From Flavobacterium sp. SUN046 (lineage in GTDB: Bacteria; Bacteroidota; Bacteroidia; Flavobacteriales; Flavobacteriaceae), in contig NZ_JAPQNT010000001.1 in NCBI RefSeq assembly GCF_028867965.1, positions 558,001-622,000 of the forward strand: a DNA stretch of 64,000 nt. The letters run 5' to 3'. The notes beneath the pieces are model-generated. The model ran no database searches and was not told where the DNA came from. It saw only the letters and a program-made list of their open reading frames with translations. Numbering within the stretch: the stretch's first letter is position 1; each line of letters opens with the position of its first letter. The position numbers were made by a program, and so were the translations under genes. Of this stretch, positions 36,173 through 44,443 are shown in pieces.

Positions 36173-36584
36173 TTTCAATTACGAAGTAGAGTTTCAACTT
36201 GATAACGAAGAGCAATTTTCTTCATGGATTTCAAGAGTTATTCTATCTGAAAACAAAAAGGAAGGCGATATCAATTACATATTTTGTGATGATGATTATA
36301 TACTTGAAATTAACAAGCAATATCTCGATCACGACTATTATACCGACATAATTAGCTTCGATTACTCTGTAGGAAACGAATTACACGGTGATATTTTCGT
36401 TTCTATTGATAGAGTTAAAGAAAACGCACATGATTTCAGTGTTTCTTTCGATGAAGAATTGAAAAGAGTTATTGTTCATGGCATACTTCATTACGCTGGT
36501 TACAAAGATAAGTCAGAAGAAGATGAGACTTTAATGCGTCAAAAAGAAGATGAAAAAATCTTAATGTTTCACGTGGAACATTAA
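36165..36584 (+). CDS. ybeY: Endoribonuclease YbeY (rRNA maturation)
   Basis: The 139-residue metalloprotein acts in 16S rRNA 3' maturation and ribosome quality control. The zinc motif HGILHYAGYKD near 109-119 corresponds to HGxLHxxGYxH, with aspartate where many bacteria have the third histidine, as I recall for other flavobacteria. DYYTDIISFDYS and the HGDIFVS strand also match the family. The last codons (MFHVEH) are written by a parS-like site at 36565-36580. It overlaps DUF4175 by 8 bases. Confidence 0.93.
   Translation: MISFNYEVEFQLDNEEQFSSWISRVILSENKKEGDINYIFCDDDYILEINKQYLDHDYYTDIISFDYSVGNELHGDIFVSIDRVKENAHDFSVSFDEELKRVIVHGILHYAGYKDKSEEDETLMRQKEDEKILMFHVEH
36565..36580. promoter_or_regulatory. 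parS-like site 1
   Basis: TGTTTCACGTGGAACA agrees with the ParB-binding consensus TGTTNCACGTGAAACA at 15 of 16 positions. It lies inside the 3' end of ybeY. Confidence 0.75.
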
Positions 36585-36619
36585 TTGAATTTCTAAGTTT
36601 CAGAATTAAATTTTACAAA

Positions 36620-36635
36620 CGTTCCACGTGGAACA
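36620..36635. promoter_or_regulatory. parS-like site 2
   Basis: CGTTCCACGTGGAACA, with a perfect 14-base palindrome GTTCCACGTGGAAC, in the ybeY-mnmG gap, 55 bases after site 1. Confidence 0.75.
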
Positions 36636-36681
36636 ATAACAATTAAATCAGATTTTGTTTTCAAAGTCTGTAGCAAATAAA

Positions 36682-38553
36682 ATGTTTTTAGAAAAATACG
36701 ATGTTATAGTTGTTGGTGCTGGTCATGCCGGTTGTGAGGCTGCTGCTGCTGCTGCAAATCTGGGCTGTTCTACGTTGTTGGTGACAATGAGTTTGCAGAA
36801 TATTGCGCAGATGTCTTGTAATCCTGCAATGGGCGGAATTGCCAAAGGACAAATTGTTCGTGAGATTGATGCGCTTGGTGGTTATTCAGGAATTATTTCT
36901 GACAAAACCGCTATTCAATTCAAGATGTTGAATAAATCAAAAGGTCCAGCAATGTGGTCGCCAAGAGTTCAATCAGACAGAATGCGCTTTTCAGAAGAAT
37001 GGCGATTGATGTTAGAGCGAACTCCAAACTTAGATTTTTACCAAGAAATGGTTTCGGGTTTGATAATCAATAACGGTAAAATTGAAGGTGTGAAAACATC
37101 TCTTGGAATCGAAATCAAAGCTAGTTCTGTTGTTTTAACTAATGGAACTTTTTTAAATGGATTAATTCATATTGGAGAAAAACAATTCGGTGGAGGCAGA
37201 GCTGGTGAAAGTGCGGCTTATGGAATTACCGAAGATTTAGTAAATGCAGGTTTTGAATCAGGAAGAATGAAAACAGGAACGCCACCAAGAGTTGATGGAC
37301 GATCGTTAGATTATTCTAAAATGATTGAAGAACCAGGCGATGTAAATCCAGATAAATTTTCTTACTCTGATGAAACGAAACCGTTGACGCATCAAAAGTT
37401 ATGTCACATGACGTATACTTCTTTGCAAGTTCATGATATTTTAAGAGAAGGTTTTGATCGTTCGCCAATGTTTAACGGAAGAATTAAATCTCTCGGACCA
37501 AGATATTGTCCTTCAATTGAAGATAAAATAAATCGTTTTGCAGATAAAGAACGCCACCAATTATTTGTTGAACCAGAAGGTTGGAATACTGTTGAAGTTT
37601 ATGTAAATGGATTTTCAACATCGCTTCCAGAAGATGTTCAATTTAAAGCATTGAGTTCTGTAGCTGGCTTCGAAAAAGTAAAATTCTTTCGTCCGGGTTA
37701 CGCTATAGAATATGATTATTTTCCACCAACGCAATTGAAACATACATTAGAAACTAAGTTAGTTGAAGGTTTGTATTTTGCTGGTCAAATTAACGGAACA
37801 ACTGGATATGAAGAAGCCGCTTCTCAAGGAATGATGGCTGGAATAAATGCTGCATTGAAAGTTAAAGAACAACCTCCAATGATTTTGAAACGCGATGAAG
37901 CGTATATTGGCGTACTAATTGATGATCTAATCACTAAAGGCACAGAAGAGCCTTATCGAATGTTTACTTCAAGAGCTGAATACAGAACCTTGTTGCGTCA
38001 AGATAATGCCGATCATCGTTTGACTCCGAAATCATTTGAGATTGGTTTAGCTTCCGAAAAGAGAATGCGTAGAATGGAAGACAAATTTGCTAAAAGCAAT
38101 GCTATGGTAGATTTCTTTAAGGAAACAAGCGTAACTATTGAAGAAGCAAACCCAATTTTAGAAGCAAAAGGAAGTGCTCCAATGAATCAATCAGATAAAA
38201 TGTTTAAAGTGTTTTCGCGTCCGCAAATTGATTTGACTGATTTTGTAAAGTTTGATAAAGTTCAAAAATATATTGACGAACATGATTTAGATAAAGAAAT
38301 CATGGAACAAGCTGAAATCAATGTTAAGTATTCGGGTTATATCGAAAAAGAAAGAAACAACGCCGATAAATTAACGCGTCTAGAAGACATGAAAATTCCA
38401 GAAGATTTTGATTATGAAAAAATCAAATCAATGTCAATTGAAGCAAAACAAAAGCTTAGTAAAATAAGACCAGTCACAATTTCGCAAGCATCAAGAATTA
38501 GTGGCGTTTCGCCAAGTGATATTTCGGTATTGCTAATTTACATGGGAAGATAA
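36682..38553 (+). CDS. mnmG: tRNA uridine-5-carboxymethylaminomethyl modification enzyme MnmG
   Basis: FAD-dependent partner of MnmE that modifies U34 of several tRNAs. The Rossmann motif is at residues 12-18 (GAGHAGC), followed by the family phrase SCNPAMGGIAKGQIVREIDALGG and the GTFLNG and TGTPPR segments, then the GidA-associated C-terminal domain. I placed the start at 36682 (MFLEKYDVIVVGAG, 623 residues); an upstream ATG at 36655 would add nine residues outside the family. In many bacteria this gene lies near the origin, which fits the neighbouring parS sites. Confidence 0.96.
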   Translation: MFLEKYDVIVVGAGHAGCEAAAAAANLGCSTLLVTMSLQNIAQMSCNPAMGGIAKGQIVREIDALGGYSGIISDKTAIQFKMLNKSKGPAMWSPRVQSDRMRFSEEWRLMLERTPNLDFYQEMVSGLIINNGKIEGVKTSLGIEIKASSVVLTNGTFLNGLIHIGEKQFGGGRAGESAAYGITEDLVNAGFESGRMKTGTPPRVDGRSLDYSKMIEEPGDVNPDKFSYSDETKPLTHQKLCHMTYTSLQVHDILREGFDRSPMFNGRIKSLGPRYCPSIEDKINRFADKERHQLFVEPEGWNTVEVYVNGFSTSLPEDVQFKALSSVAGFEKVKFFRPGYAIEYDYFPPTQLKHTLETKLVEGLYFAGQINGTTGYEEAASQGMMAGINAALKVKEQPPMILKRDEAYIGVLIDDLITKGTEEPYRMFTSRAEYRTLLRQDNADHRLTPKSFEIGLASEKRMRRMEDKFAKSNAMVDFFKETSVTIEEANPILEAKGSAPMNQSDKMFKVFSRPQIDLTDFVKFDKVQKYIDEHDLDKEIMEQAEINVKYSGYIEKERNNADKLTRLEDMKIPEDFDYEKIKSMSIEAKQKLSKIRPVTISQASRISGVSPSDISVLLIYMGR

Positions 38554-38562
38554 AAATATTAG

Positions 38563-38594
38563 ATTTTAGATATTTGATATTAAATATCTAAAAT
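38563..38594 (+). terminator. Hairpin terminator after mnmG
   Basis: ATTTTAGATATTT pairs with AAATATCTAAAAT at 38582-38594, a perfect 13-bp stem with a 6-base loop. It lies 6 bases before parS-like site 3. Confidence 0.65.
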
Positions 38595-38599
38595 TATAA

Positions 38600-38615
38600 T
38601 GTTCCACGTGAAACT
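38600..38615. promoter_or_regulatory. parS-like site 3
   Basis: TGTTCCACGTGAAACT agrees with the classical parS consensus TGTTNCACGTGAAACA at all but the last base. It lies between mnmG and the methyltransferase gene. Confidence 0.8.
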
Positions 38616-38649
38616 AACTTTGTCAATGCCTATAAAATAAGAGAATTTA

Positions 38650-39501
38650 ATGGATATTTCAAAAACAAAACCATTTTTAAAAGTAAAAGATTATTCGGTT
38701 TCTCAAGAAACTTTCGAGTTGCTTTATGATTACGAATTGGATATGCTAATTACGCATCCGCAACCGAGTTTAGAAAAACTACCGAGTTATTATGAAAGCG
38801 TAGATTATATTTCACATACCGATGGAAATAAATCATTGTTTGAAAAAATGTACCAATTTGTAAAAGGGATTGCATTAAAAAACAAATTAAAATTAATCAA
38901 TTCAGAATCTCAAAAAGGAAGAATTTTAGATATTGGAGCAGGCGTAGGCGACTTTTTATCTGTTGCTAAAAATAATGGTTGGCAAACAATCGGAATTGAA
39001 CCAAGCGATAAAGCTAAAGCGATTGCTAAAAATAAAGGAGTTTCATTTGTAGAAAAACTATCTGAGTTAGAAAATAATTCATTTGATATAATCACAATGT
39101 GGCACGTTTTAGAACACGTTCCTGATTTAGAAAATCAAATAGCAGAATTAAAAAGATTAATAAAGCCAAACGGAACAATTATTGTTGCGGTTCCAAATTT
39201 CAAATCATTTGACGCCAATCACTACGGTCATTTTTGGGCGGCTTATGATATTCCAATTCACTTATGGCATTTTTCTAAAACAGCTATTAAAAAATTATTC
39301 GCTAAGGAAAAATTAGAATTGACAAAAGTACTTCCAATGAAATTTGATAGTTTTTATGTTAGTTTATTATCTGAAAAATATAAAACCGGTAAAATGAATT
39401 TCATTAAAGCGTTTTACATCGGATTGAAGTCAAATTGGAAAGGAAATCAAAATTCAGAATATTCATCGCATATTTATGTGATAAAAAACGCTAAAAATTA
39501 A
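38650..39501 (+). CDS. Class I SAM-dependent methyltransferase
   Basis: The 283-residue protein has the SAM-binding motif ILDIGAGVGDFL near 96-107, acidic IGIEPS after it, and DIITMWHVLEHVPD, typical of the Methyltransf_23/UbiG-like group. The N-terminal third lacks a known domain. The C-terminal part (HYGHFWAAYDIPIHLWHFS) resembles family members that act on lipid or surface-glycan substrates. The acceptor is unknown. It is preceded by parS-like site 3 and has no close operon partner. Confidence 0.88.
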   Translation: MDISKTKPFLKVKDYSVSQETFELLYDYELDMLITHPQPSLEKLPSYYESVDYISHTDGNKSLFEKMYQFVKGIALKNKLKLINSESQKGRILDIGAGVGDFLSVAKNNGWQTIGIEPSDKAKAIAKNKGVSFVEKLSELENNSFDIITMWHVLEHVPDLENQIAELKRLIKPNGTIIVAVPNFKSFDANHYGHFWAAYDIPIHLWHFSKTAIKKLFAKEKLELTKVLPMKFDSFYVSLLSEKYKTGKMNFIKAFYIGLKSNWKGNQNSEYSSHIYVIKNAKN

Positions 39502-39698
39502 TTTAAAACAGCTCTTTTAATCAAATTGGTAACAAACACGTATTTGTATGGATAAATTTAGAAAGTTTCTTAAATCGATTTATTTAAAGCCGTTTTCAAT
39601 AGAATTTTATTATACCAAGTTTAAAAACAATAACAATCAATTATATAACTAAAAAAGGTCAATTTTACAACTTTTTATTATTTCAGAATAAATTTTTA

Positions 39699-39706
39699 TA
39701 CTTTTG
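39699..39706 (+). promoter_or_regulatory. TAnnTTTG promoter box of the OmpH-like gene
   Basis: TACTTTTG, 30 bases before the ATG at 39736, fits the Bacteroidetes -7 element. Confidence 0.45.
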
Positions 39707-39735
39707 GCAAAATTTAAAAATTACAAATAACACTA

Positions 39736-40311
39736 ATGAAAAAAATAATCGCAATTCTTGCACTTTCGGCTTCAATTATTTCTTGTAACCAAACTACAAC
39801 AGCAAAAGATTTTAAAACTGCTTATATAGATACTAATAAATTATTAGATGAATCAACAGAGGCTAAAGATTTAAAATCAAAATACGAAGCAATCGCCGAT
39901 GAAAAAGACAGTCAAATTAAAGTTGAAGTTGATAAATTAGAAGCAGACAAAGCTTCATTTGAGTCAAATGCTAAGAAAAATGGTCAAGCTTGGGCACAAC
40001 AAAAATATGGTGAAATTCAGCAAAGACAGCAGCAAATTCAATATGCTCAACAAGGTGTTTTACAACAAATTCAAGGGCAACACGGTGCTGAAATGGACAC
40101 TCTAGTAATTAAATATAAAAAAATATTTAAAGAATACGGTAAAGAAAAAGGATATGATTATGTGTTTGGAACAGGTGAAGCAGCTACTGTTTTATATTCT
40201 AAAGATCAATATGATATTACTAAAGATCTTATCAAAATAGTGAATGATAAATACAAATCTGAAGCTAAAAAAGAAGAAAAATCAGCCGATAAAAAAGAAG
40301 CTAAAAAATAA
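39736..40311 (+). CDS. OmpH/Skp-like lipoprotein
   Basis: The 191-residue protein has a lipoprotein signal (MKKIIAILALSASIISC with the acylated Cys near 17). The main part is an OmpH-family coiled coil: TAYIDTNKLLDES, then a long Q/K/E-rich helix with WAQQKYGEIQQRQQQIQ and later GYDYVFGTGE, the usual Skp C-terminal strand region. Skp/OmpH proteins are periplasmic chaperones for outer-membrane proteins; a lipid-anchored version is plausible in Bacteroidetes. A terminator follows. Confidence 0.88.
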   Translation: MKKIIAILALSASIISCNQTTTAKDFKTAYIDTNKLLDESTEAKDLKSKYEAIADEKDSQIKVEVDKLEADKASFESNAKKNGQAWAQQKYGEIQQRQQQIQYAQQGVLQQIQGQHGAEMDTLVIKYKKIFKEYGKEKGYDYVFGTGEAATVLYSKDQYDITKDLIKIVNDKYKSEAKKEEKSADKKEAKK

Positions 40312-40333
40312 TAGTTTTTAAACTAAGATATAG

Positions 40334-40362
40334 AATGCCTTCCTAATCGAAGGCATTTTTTT
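40334..40362 (+). terminator. Hairpin terminator after the OmpH-like gene
   Basis: AATGCCTTC-CTAATC-GAAGGCATT followed by a T-run. Confidence 0.85.
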
Positions 40363-40363
40363 G

Positions 40364-40395
40364 TTTGTATATTGAAAGACAATATTTTATATTTG
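40364..40395 (+). promoter_or_regulatory. Promoter of the Pif1-like helicase gene
   Basis: TTTG at 40364-40367 and TATATTTG at 40388-40395, separated by 20 bases, match the Bacteroidetes -33/-7 promoter (TTTG-N17-23-TAnnTTTG). Confidence 0.65.
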
Positions 40396-40412
40396 CTAAT
40401 TAAATATAAGCC

Positions 40413-42677
40413 ATGGAAAATATATCAGCCGAAGCAAAATACGTTTTGCAATTCATTAACCAAACCAACCGCTCGGTTTTTCTAACCGGTAAAGCTGGAA
40501 CCGGAAAAACAACTCTTCTCAAAGAGATAATTAAAACTACACATAAAAATACAGTTGTAGTTGCGCCCACAGGAATTGCAGCTTTAAATGCTGGTGGCGT
40601 TACAATTCATTCAATGTTTCAACTGCCTTTTGGAGGATTTTTGCCCGATAATTCATCACCACAATTTACTGATAATTCAAAGTTTGAAAGTCGTGCAACT
40701 TTGCGTAGACATTTCAAAATGAGTGGTTTAAAGAAAGCCGTAATTAAAAATATGGAATTGCTAATTATTGATGAAGTCAGTATGTTGCGATCTGATTTAT
40801 TGGATGCAATGGATTTTATGATGCAATCTGTTCGTAAAAAAAGCAATCCTTTTGGCGGCGTTCAAGTACTTTTTATTGGCGATTTGTTGCAACTTCCGCC
40901 AGTTGTTCGAGATGAAGAATGGCGCACTTTACGCAATTATTACAAAGGAAAATTCTTTTTTCACGCGCATGTAATCGAGCAAAATCCGCCGTTATATATT
41001 GAATTATCGAAAATTTTCCGTCAAACTGATGATCGATTTATTTCCATTTTAAATAATTTGCGAAATAATCAAATTACACAAGTTGATATTCAAAATTTGA
41101 ATGAATTCGTGCAACCAAATTTTGATTTAAAAGCCAATAAAGGTTACATAACATTAACAACACATAATGCAAAGGCAGATTCAATAAATTTTCAATCGAT
41201 ACAAGATTTAGAAGGAAAATCATGGATTTATAAAGCTTCAATTGTAGACGATTTTCCAGATAAAATTTATCCATTAGAAGAAAAGTTAGAACTTAAAATT
41301 GGAGCGCAAATCATGTTTATAAAAAACGATTTGTCGCCAGAAAAGAAATTTTTTAATGGCAAAATGGGAATTGTAAAATCATTATCAGAAGCCGAAATTT
41401 TAATACATTTTCCTGATGAAAATAAAACCATTGAAGTTGAAAAATATGAATGGGAAAATATTCGCTATTCGATAAATGAAAATACTAAAGAAATTATTGA
41501 AGATGTTTTAGGTACGTTCACGCATTATCCGATAAAATTGGCTTGGGCAATAACGGTTCATAAAAGTCAAGGATTGACATTTGACAAAGCTGCGCTTGAT
41601 GTTTCGCAAGTTTTTCTGCCTGGACAAGCGTATGTAGCACTTTCGCGTTTACGCTCGTTAAATGGCTTAATTTTGCTTTCTCCGTTGCGAATGAATGGCA
41701 TTTCAAACGATCAAGATGTGATGGATTATTCTAATAATAAAGCTTCGGTTGAAGTATTGGAAAAATCATTGCATTTAGAAACTAAAAACTTCATTCATAG
41801 TTATTTAGTTAACAGTTTCGATTGGATAATTTTAGCGCAAGAATGGCGCAATCATTTGTACAGTTATAACGAAAAATCAGATGCTTCGGAAAAGACAAAA
41901 CATTCCATTTGGGCTAAAAATCAAACTGATGAGATTGAAAAACTAATTGAACCTTCAAGAAAATTCATTTCACAATTGAATAAATTATTCTCTGAAAATC
42001 TTGATTTTCAATATATAAATGAACGAATTCAAGCTGCTTTTAATTACTTTTTACAACCATTAGACAATTTGGTTTATGAAGTTTTATGGAAAATTGAAGA
42101 AGTAAACCGAATTAAAAAAGTAAAAGCTTTTTATGAAGAATTATTGGTTTTAGAAGACTTGCAAATTAAGGCAGTTTTACGATTAATGAAAGCGAAGTTA
42201 CTGATGGAAACTGTTGTTAAAGGAGAAACAATTTCGAAAGATAAATTAGATTCACAAGATATTAAGCAATACAAAATCAAGAAATTAGAATTAATAAGAG
42301 AAAAATTCAAAAGTTTGAATATCACTCTAATTGAAGATGAACTTGATGTTGAACGCTACTCTAAAACTAAAAAAACCAAAGAAACGAAGAAAGCAACATC
42401 GCAAATCACTTATGAATTATGGATTGACAATAATTCGATAGAAGAAATTGCAAATTTGAGAAAACTAACAGTTGGAACTATTTTAGGACATTTCACAAAA
42501 CTCATTCAAGATAAAGCAGTTAGCATAAACGATATTTTGCCAGAAGATAAAATTGAAGTTCTAACAAAAGCGTTTTATGGTTATAAAGAAGAATCTTTAA
42601 CACCAATGAAAGAACAACTAGGCGATGCTTTTTCTTGGGAAGAATTAAGAATGTTCAAAGCTAGTTTGAATGTTTAA
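40413..42677 (+). CDS. Pif1-like helicase with C-terminal RecQ-type HTH
   Basis: The 754-residue protein has a Walker A GKAGTGKTT at 26-34, VVAPTGIAALNAGGVTIHSMF typical of Pif1/RecD-like SF1 helicases, Walker B LLIIDEVSMLR, and late motifs VHKSQGLTFD and VALSRLR. The C-terminal region (about 670-735) carries a helix-turn-helix of the HTH_40 type (ITYELWIDNNSIEEIANLRKLTVGTI), as on Bacteroidetes RecQ-like helicases. It probably unwinds DNA in repair or replication. It has its own promoter and no operon partner on its strand. Confidence 0.9.
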   Translation: MENISAEAKYVLQFINQTNRSVFLTGKAGTGKTTLLKEIIKTTHKNTVVVAPTGIAALNAGGVTIHSMFQLPFGGFLPDNSSPQFTDNSKFESRATLRRHFKMSGLKKAVIKNMELLIIDEVSMLRSDLLDAMDFMMQSVRKKSNPFGGVQVLFIGDLLQLPPVVRDEEWRTLRNYYKGKFFFHAHVIEQNPPLYIELSKIFRQTDDRFISILNNLRNNQITQVDIQNLNEFVQPNFDLKANKGYITLTTHNAKADSINFQSIQDLEGKSWIYKASIVDDFPDKIYPLEEKLELKIGAQIMFIKNDLSPEKKFFNGKMGIVKSLSEAEILIHFPDENKTIEVEKYEWENIRYSINENTKEIIEDVLGTFTHYPIKLAWAITVHKSQGLTFDKAALDVSQVFLPGQAYVALSRLRSLNGLILLSPLRMNGISNDQDVMDYSNNKASVEVLEKSLHLETKNFIHSYLVNSFDWIILAQEWRNHLYSYNEKSDASEKTKHSIWAKNQTDEIEKLIEPSRKFISQLNKLFSENLDFQYINERIQAAFNYFLQPLDNLVYEVLWKIEEVNRIKKVKAFYEELLVLEDLQIKAVLRLMKAKLLMETVVKGETISKDKLDSQDIKQYKIKKLELIREKFKSLNITLIEDELDVERYSKTKKTKETKKATSQITYELWIDNNSIEEIANLRKLTVGTILGHFTKLIQDKAVSINDILPEDKIEVLTKAFYGYKEESLTPMKEQLGDAFSWEELRMFKASLNV

Positions 42678-42683
42678 GAATAT

Positions 42684-43067
42684 TCAACTCAACCAAAAAA
42701 CACCCAAAATTGCGACAACAAAATATATAGCAATAGTCCTAGCTCCATCAATATCTTTCGCCAATCGCTGACCAAATAGCATAAAAAGTAATGTAATGCA
42801 AGAATAAACTGCACCATAAAAACCAAACATTCTTCCGCCATTAATATACAATTCTACAATTCCAACAATGCACAAAATTCCGGCAAGCAATTCGAAAAAA
42901 ACTAAAACTCCTGCAGCAATAGGCACATAGTTTTTTAAAATAGTCTTTTCAAAATGCGGTTTCATCCATGACATGCTATCATTCCAATGAAAAATTTTTT
43001 CGTGTGCCGACATGATAAATGTGATAGCAAGAAAAACCAAAACCAAAACCGAAGCTGTATTGTTCAT
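42684..43067 (-). CDS. DoxX-like membrane protein
   Basis: The 127-residue protein has four hydrophobic helices, with LVLVFLAITFIMSAHEKIFHW at the start and AAGVLVFFELLAGILCIVGI in the middle, matching the DoxX family of small membrane proteins. Their role is loosely connected to redox or respiratory work but is not defined. It ends 6 bases from the convergent helicase gene and starts 3 bases after holB on the minus strand, so it is likely co-transcribed with holB. Confidence 0.8.
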   Translation of the reverse strand: MNNTASVLVLVFLAITFIMSAHEKIFHWNDSMSWMKPHFEKTILKNYVPIAAGVLVFFELLAGILCIVGIVELYINGGRMFGFYGAVYSCITLLFMLFGQRLAKDIDGARTIAIYFVVAILGVFWLS

Positions 43068-43070
43068 GAC

Positions 43071-44222
43071 TTAATTTTTATGAATTAAACGTGTTAGTTT
43101 TATAGATAAATCGGTTAAAATAATCTTAGCATTTCCATTGCGTTCAATGTGATAGGAAGCATCTGAAAGTTCTTTAAAAATCTCGGTAATGTTATTTCCG
43201 GTAATAAAAGGTGCAAATTTTTCGAGTTTGAAATCAGAAACCGGCTCTATATAAACTAATTTTTCTGCTTGATAATTTAGCAATAATGCTTGGCGAAACA
43301 TTTCAATACAATAGTTCAAAAATTTTTTTTGTGCTTCGCGTCCTAAACTTGCAATTTGTTCACTCCAAGAAATTAAATCTTGAATCGCCGCGGCATTTCC
43401 TTTGGCTTTAAATGCAGCACGAACCCAATCAACAAACCATCTTTCAAATGGCAATTCATCATTGTCTTCATGCAATAAATTCAGTGCTTTGCTGTAATTT
43501 CCTTGTGCTTGATGTGCAATTTTAAAAGCCAATTTTTCATCAATATTTTCACGTGAAACCAAAGCATTTGAAATTACACTTTCTGACAAACCATTAAAAT
43601 GCAAAACTTGACAACGTGAACGAATGGTTTGAATAATATCTTCTTCATTTTCAGAAATCAAAATAAAAACTGTTTTATCAGTTGGTTCTTCAAGAAGTTT
43701 TAGTAGTTTATTTGACGCAGCTATATTCATTTTATCTGCCATCCAGATGATCATGATTTTATAACTTCCTTCGAGAGATTTTAATGATAATGCTCTTAAA
43801 ATTTCCTGTGCATCATCAACACGAATTTCGCCTTGCTTGTTTTGAACGCCTAAAACTTTGTACCATTCAAACAAACCACCATAAGGATTTTCAACTATAA
43901 ATTGCCTCCAATCTTGCAAGAAGTCTAGGCTTTTAGGTTTGGTTTTAATTTCATCGGTTGTAACAGTTGGATATACAAAATGCAAATCAGGATGCTGTAA
44001 ATGATTGAACTTTAGGTTACAGGCTTCATTTTCGCCCGAATTTTCAGAACCTTTATTCTGGCAAACAATGTATTGAGCATAAGCAATTGCCATAGCTAAC
44101 GTTCCTGTTCCTTCTGGTCCAATAAATAATTGAGCATGCGGAATTCTACCTTGACTTGCGCTCTTAATCAAGTGATTTTTAATGTGTTCGTGACCAAGTA
44201 TTTCTGAAAACTGCATAAGCAA
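43071..44222 (-). CDS. holB: DNA polymerase III delta-prime subunit
   Basis: Clamp-loader subunit of the replicative polymerase, 383 residues. The N-terminal AAA+ fold includes a degenerate P-loop (GPEGTGTLAMA near 35-45, no lysine, as expected for delta-prime), a zinc-binding region with Cys residues between 53 and 68, HPDLHFVYP, and the LLKLLEEPTDKTVFILISE segment with the RSRCQ sensor. A start at the third codon (44216) is also possible. A parS-like sequence lies within the coding region at 43545-43560. Confidence 0.9.
   Translation of the reverse strand: MLMQFSEILGHEHIKNHLIKSASQGRIPHAQLFIGPEGTGTLAMAIAYAQYIVCQNKGSENSGENEACNLKFNHLQHPDLHFVYPTVTTDEIKTKPKSLDFLQDWRQFIVENPYGGLFEWYKVLGVQNKQGEIRVDDAQEILRALSLKSLEGSYKIMIIWMADKMNIAASNKLLKLLEEPTDKTVFILISENEEDIIQTIRSRCQVLHFNGLSESVISNALVSRENIDEKLAFKIAHQAQGNYSKALNLLHEDNDELPFERWFVDWVRAAFKAKGNAAAIQDLISWSEQIASLGREAQKKFLNYCIEMFRQALLLNYQAEKLVYIEPVSDFKLEKFAPFITGNNITEIFKELSDASYHIERNGNAKIILTDLSIKLTRLIHKN
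43545..43560. promoter_or_regulatory. Weak parS-like sequence inside holB
   Basis: ATTTTCACGTGAAACC matches TGTTTCACGTGAAACA at 13 of 16 positions, including the central CACGTG palindrome. It may be chance within a gene. Confidence 0.3.
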
Positions 44223-44443
44223 AGATAACAGAAAAAAGTTATTAGTGAATAATATTAATCAAAAAACACCTACGAAAAACACCATAAAATCATATTATAA
44301 ATAAGAAAAATACTATTTTTTATTTACATTAATACTTTTCAACGATAAAAATAAACACTTTAACGATATTTGCTTTAATTTTGAAATGTTAAAATCAAAT
44401 AGAGTTTAGTTTTTAAAATAGTTATTCTTAAAAACAAATTATC

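Noticed and set aside
39548..39652. Possible 34-residue frame between the methyltransferase and the OmpH-like gene
   Set aside because: No family, no ribosome-binding signal and no clear promoter; length is compatible with chance.
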